Source: Acidobacteriota bacterium | Lineage (GTDB): Bacteria > Acidobacteriota > Vicinamibacteria > Vicinamibacterales > CAVVIG01 | Assembly (NCBI GenBank): GCA_003222395.1 | Contig: QHWB01000064.1 | Location: forward strand, 113,338-177,337 | Direction of reading: 5' to 3' | Length of the DNA stretch: 64,000 nucleotides | Shown here: positions 60,948 through 64,000 of the stretch, piece after piece | Position numbering within the stretch: the first letter of the stretch is position 1 | Layout: every line of letters begins with the position of its first letter | The notes under the pieces: generated by a model | Told to the model about the DNA's origin: nothing | Database searches by the model: none | Seen by the model: the letters and a program-made list of their open reading frames with translations, nothing else | Made by a program: the position numbers and the translations under genes

Positions 60948-62039
60948 TCACCGCGGCTTCATGAAGGCATCGATCGCGTCGGCGATCCGGATCGCCGCGC
61001 GCCCATCCCACAGAGCGGGGCATCGCGGCGGCGGCGGCGAGGCCATGAACTCGTCGAACGCCGCAAGAATCGCCGCCGGATCCGTTCCCACGACGCGATT
61101 GGTCCCCTCGATGACGGTGATCGGCCGTTCCGTGTTCTCCCGCAGCGTCAGGCACGGAACGCCGAGCGCGGTCGACTCCTCCTGCAGGCCGCCGGAATCG
61201 GTCAGGACGATCCGCGCATTGGACGTGAGGCTGAGGAAATCCAGGTAACCCATCGGCTCGGTCAGCAGCACGCCGTGCCCATTTGCCGCGAAGCCCATCT
61301 CGTCGAGCCGCGCCCGCGTTCTCGGATGCACGGGAAAGACGACCGGGAGGCGCGCGCCGATCGTCTGCATGACGTTCATCATCGCGGTCAGCCGATGACG
61401 CTCGTCGACGTTCGACGGGCGATGCAATGTGAGGACTACGTAGCGTTTGGGTTCGACGCGGACCCTATCGCGCACGCGCTCGAACTTCGCCTGTGGAAGG
61501 AAGCGAAACAACGTGTCGACCATCACGTTGCCGACGCGGTGGATACGGTCCGGCGCCACGCCTTCGGCGAGAAGGTTCGCGTCCGCGTCGGCCGACGGCG
61601 TCAAGAGCAGCTCCGCAAGCCGGTCGGTGACGATCCGATTGATTTCCTCCGGCATCGTCCGATCGTTGCTGCGAAGCCCGGCTTCGACGTGCGCCGCCGG
61701 AATACCGAGTTTCGTGGCGACGATGGTTGCGGCCATCGTCGAGTTCACGTCGCCGACGACGACGACGAGATCGGGACGGGTTTCGAGACAGACCTGCTCG
61801 AAGCCGATCATGACTTTGGCGGTCTGCACCGCGTGCGACCCTGATCCGACGTCCAGATCGCGTTCGGGCTGCGGCAGTCCGAACTCGCGCAGGAAGATCC
61901 CCGCCATGGCTTCGTCGTAATGCTGCCCGGTGTTCACGAGCAACTGACGAAGACCGGGCCGCCGCCGCAACGCCTCGAAGACCGGCGCAATCTTCATGAA
62001 GTTCGGCCGCGCGCCGACCACGTGCGCGATCGTTTTCAC
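60948..62039 (-). CDS. wecB: UDP-N-acetylglucosamine 2-epimerase (non-hydrolysing)
   Basis: A 363-residue UDP-GlcNAc 2-epimerase producing UDP-ManNAc. The start VKTIAHVVGARPNFMKIAPV is classic, followed by VNTGQHYDEAMAGIFLREFG, GDVNSTMAATIVATKLGIPA, HVEAGLRSNDRTMPEEINR and DSGGLQEESTALGVPCLTLR near residue 275. All are diagnostic of the non-hydrolysing bacterial enzyme. GTG at 62039 overlaps the amidotransferase stop (GTGA). ManNAc or ManNAcA derivatives are therefore likely parts of the glycan. Confidence 0.93.
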   Translation of the reverse strand: MKTIAHVVGARPNFMKIAPVFEALRRRPGLRQLLVNTGQHYDEAMAGIFLREFGLPQPERDLDVGSGSHAVQTAKVMIGFEQVCLETRPDLVVVVGDVNSTMAATIVATKLGIPAAHVEAGLRSNDRTMPEEINRIVTDRLAELLLTPSADADANLLAEGVAPDRIHRVGNVMVDTLFRFLPQAKFERVRDRVRVEPKRYVVLTLHRPSNVDERHRLTAMMNVMQTIGARLPVVFPVHPRTRARLDEMGFAANGHGVLLTEPMGYLDFLSLTSNARIVLTDSGGLQEESTALGVPCLTLRENTERPITVIEGTNRVVGTDPAAILAAFDEFMASPPPPRCPALWDGRAAIRIADAIDAFMKPR

Positions 62040-64000
62040 AGGCAGTCCTCGCGCCCTTCGATCCAGGACGCATGCCACAGCACCGCATTCATCACGGTCC
62101 AGATCTGAAAGCTCGCCGATGCGCGTCCGGCGATTTGATCCTTCAGCAGCGTCCGGAAGTGCTCGTTGTCGAAGTACGCGTCGCGCGCGAGCGCCGATCG
62201 GTCGAACGCCGCGAGACACCGCGCGCCGAAATCGCCTTCGCGGAACCACTCGTCCATCGGCGCGCCGAAGCCCTGCTTGCGGCGGTAAATGATGTCGTGA
62301 TCGAGATAGGGCTCGGCCGCCTTCTTCAGAATCTTCTTCCCCGTCGCGTCGGCGAGCTTGTAGGACGGCGGCAGCCTCGTGGCGAACTCGACGACGTCGT
62401 GATCGAGGAACGGCACGCGCGCTTCGACCGCGTGCGCCATCGTCAGCTTGTCGACGCGCATCAACAGGTGCTCGGGCAGCCGCAGCTTCATTTCGATGTA
62501 CGGCATTTTCTGCAGCACCTCGGGCTCGACCAGTCGTCCTGTCAAATCGCCGATGTAGTGGCTGACGACGGCGTGGCTGTCGAGCGTGCGATGGCTGTCG
62601 GGAAGCAGACCTGGAACCGGGCAGGTAATGTCTGAATCGAACGGTGCGCGATTCGGCGTCAGCAGGGCGCGTCGATCGCCCCACCAGCACGCCGCGCCGC
62701 CCCAGAACAACTCCTCGCCGCGCTCGGCGCGGTGCTGGACCTCGAGGCCTTCGCTGGAGATCGCCGCGCGCGGCTGCGTCAGAACCGCCGCTGCACGGCG
62801 CCACCACGGCTGATGCTGCCGTGCCGGTCGATACACGGCCGTGTACAGCCGCCGGTAGTGCTCGCACCACCAGTAACCGAGGAAGTTCTCGTCCGCCCCC
62901 TCGCCGACCTGGACGACAGTGGTCCCGCTGTCTTTCACCAGCTTCGCGAGGAAGTAGAGCGGAATGCAGACGTTGTCGGCGATCGGCTCGTCCTGAAGCT
63001 GCACGAGCAGAGGCAGGAAATCCTGCATCTGTTTCCGATCGATCAGGACCTCGTGATGATCGGTCGTGTATCGACGGCTGACGCGGCGGGCGAACTGGAA
63101 TTCGTTGTAGTCGTCCTTGCCCTCGTATCCGATGGTGAACGTCGTCACCGGCCGAGACATCAGCTCGCTCATGAGCGCGACGTTCATCGAGGAATCGACC
63201 CCGCCTGACAACAACACGCCGAACGGCACGTCCGACACCATGCGGCGCGAGATCGATTGCTTCAGCAACCGCGTCAGCTCGGCGACGGCATCGGCCTCGC
63301 TGATCTCATCTTCCGCCAGCGTCTTCGACGCGTCCGGAACGCAATCCCAGTACTCGCGTGCTGTGGCTTCACCGCAGTGATCAATCGTCAGGATGTGGGC
63401 TGCCGGCAGCTTGAAGATGCCTTTGAACAACGTGAGCGGCGCCGGCGTGACGATGAACGTCAGATAGTGCCAGAGCGCCGTCCGATCCATCTCGGGGGTC
63501 ACATCGGGATGCACCATCAGCGCGCGAATCTCGGACGCAAACAGCCACTCGCCACGCGACGTCCGCGCGAAATACATCGGCTTGATGCCAACCCGATCGC
63601 GAATCAGGTACATGACCGGCCGGCTGGCGTCGCGCGCGTCGTAGATGGCGACCGCGAACATGCCGTAGAACTTGTTCACGCAGTCGACGCCCCACTCTTC
63701 GTACGCGTGCAGCAGGACTTCAGTATCGGAATGATCGGTCTTCCATTCGTATTTCCCGAGCGCTTGCAACTCTCGGCGCACTGCGGCGTGGTTGTAAATC
63801 TCGCCGTTGTACGTGAGCGAAACAGTTGCCGCGTCGTTGGTCATCGGCTGCGCCGCCGCAGGCGACAGATCGATGATGGCGAGCCGTCGATGGCCAAGCA
63901 CGCAGCGCCGATCGGGCGACTGCCACAGACCGAACCCGTCCGGGCCGCGATGCGACATGCGATCGCGCATGCGCGCAACGACGTCGGGCGCCGCGCCTTT
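62036..64000 (-). CDS. asnB: asparagine synthase-type glutamine amidotransferase (second copy, 5' end outside window)
   Basis: At least 654 residues are visible; the N-terminal Cys2 region lies beyond the window edge. The glutaminase part shows MRDRMSHRGPDGFGLW and LTYNGEIYNHAAVRREL; the synthetase part FGVLLSGGVDSSMNVALM, VVQVGEGADENFLGYWW and VEARVPFLDHDVVEFATRLP. This copy is only moderately like the one at 17191-19158, with different insert lengths. In glycan clusters it would amidate a uronic acid carboxylate or similar group. It heads, within this window, the long minus-strand gene train and couples to wecB by GTGA overlap. Confidence 0.88.
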   Translation of the reverse strand, partial: KGAAPDVVARMRDRMSHRGPDGFGLWQSPDRRCVLGHRRLAIIDLSPAAAQPMTNDAATVSLTYNGEIYNHAAVRRELQALGKYEWKTDHSDTEVLLHAYEEWGVDCVNKFYGMFAVAIYDARDASRPVMYLIRDRVGIKPMYFARTSRGEWLFASEIRALMVHPDVTPEMDRTALWHYLTFIVTPAPLTLFKGIFKLPAAHILTIDHCGEATAREYWDCVPDASKTLAEDEISEADAVAELTRLLKQSISRRMVSDVPFGVLLSGGVDSSMNVALMSELMSRPVTTFTIGYEGKDDYNEFQFARRVSRRYTTDHHEVLIDRKQMQDFLPLLVQLQDEPIADNVCIPLYFLAKLVKDSGTTVVQVGEGADENFLGYWWCEHYRRLYTAVYRPARQHQPWWRRAAAVLTQPRAAISSEGLEVQHRAERGEELFWGGAACWWGDRRALLTPNRAPFDSDITCPVPGLLPDSHRTLDSHAVVSHYIGDLTGRLVEPEVLQKMPYIEMKLRLPEHLLMRVDKLTMAHAVEARVPFLDHDVVEFATRLPPSYKLADATGKKILKKAAEPYLDHDIIYRRKQGFGAPMDEWFREGDFGARCLAAFDRSALARDAYFDNEHFRTLLKDQIAGRASASFQIWTVMNAVLWHASWIEGREDCL

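Noticed and set aside
1..64000. CRISPR arrays, tRNA, rRNA, prophage or transposase genes.
   Set aside because: No regularly spaced repeats, tRNA-like cloverleafs, rRNA signatures or transposase motifs were seen. The repeats present are REP-like hairpins and one AT-rich inverted repeat.

Overview
The window looks like one contig from a GC-rich (about two thirds G+C), Gram-negative soil-type bacterium. Outer-membrane beta-barrel and lipoprotein signals, a split three-gene proton-translocating transhydrogenase, a two-gene ergothioneine operon, degraded DUF5666 sequence and many GT-C membrane glycosyltransferases fit an acidobacterium, perhaps class Vicinamibacteria. That placement is inference; no rRNA marker is present.

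Positions 1-8.7 kb are housekeeping and accessory genes: a cut-off secreted protein, an outer-membrane barrel protein, a RES/Xre toxin-antitoxin pair, pntAA-pntAB-pntB, a frameshifted DUF5666 remnant, egtB-egtD for ergothioneine, and thiS-thiG for the thiazole of thiamine. Positions 8.7-17.3 kb hold a coiled-coil protein, a Wzy/O-antigen-ligase-like protein, a deleted sodium:solute symporter, two large polytopic proteins and a bactofilin. Two 75-bp hairpin elements with a covarying stem lie here. Positions 17.2-22 kb carry an asparagine-synthase-type amidotransferase, an M1-peptidase-like lipoprotein lacking its zinc site, and a Tat-exported beta-propeller protein.

From 22 to 28.1 kb a minus-strand operon encodes a DPM1-type GT2, two GT-C proteins, a WecA-type phosphoglycosyl transferase fused to a membrane-Rossmann module, and a DUF218 protein. 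From 64.0 down to about 30.3 kb runs an almost gap-free minus-strand gene train of about 26 genes, most joined by ATGA-type overlaps. In transcription order it encodes a second amidotransferase (cut by the window end), UDP-GlcNAc 2-epimerase, a heparinase II/III-like protein, a bi-domain dehydrogenase/oxidoreductase, a GT4-methyltransferase fusion, a DUF6056-like membrane protein, an SGNH hydrolase, a methyltransferase and three GT4 enzymes. After an AT-rich inverted repeat come a sugar oxidoreductase, LbH acetyltransferase, epimerase and DegT aminotransferase, then GT2, sulfotransferase, polysaccharide deacetylase, methyltransferase, ATP sulfurylase, APS kinase, GT-C protein, a GT4-DUF218 fusion, another SGNH hydrolase and a GT-C gene of lower GC.

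Together these suggest synthesis of a complex surface or secreted polysaccharide containing amino sugars and possibly amidated aminouronic acids, decorated with sulfate from a dedicated PAPS supply and with methyl or acyl groups. Wzx flippase, Wza/Wzc export proteins and UDP-sugar dehydrogenases are not seen here. The most unusual points are the fused enzymes (GT4-methyltransferase, GT4-DUF218, WecA-Rossmann), a new-looking N-terminal domain shared by two of the proteins, and a lower-GC glycosyltransferase sitting between two remnants that look like the ends of the gene it replaced.
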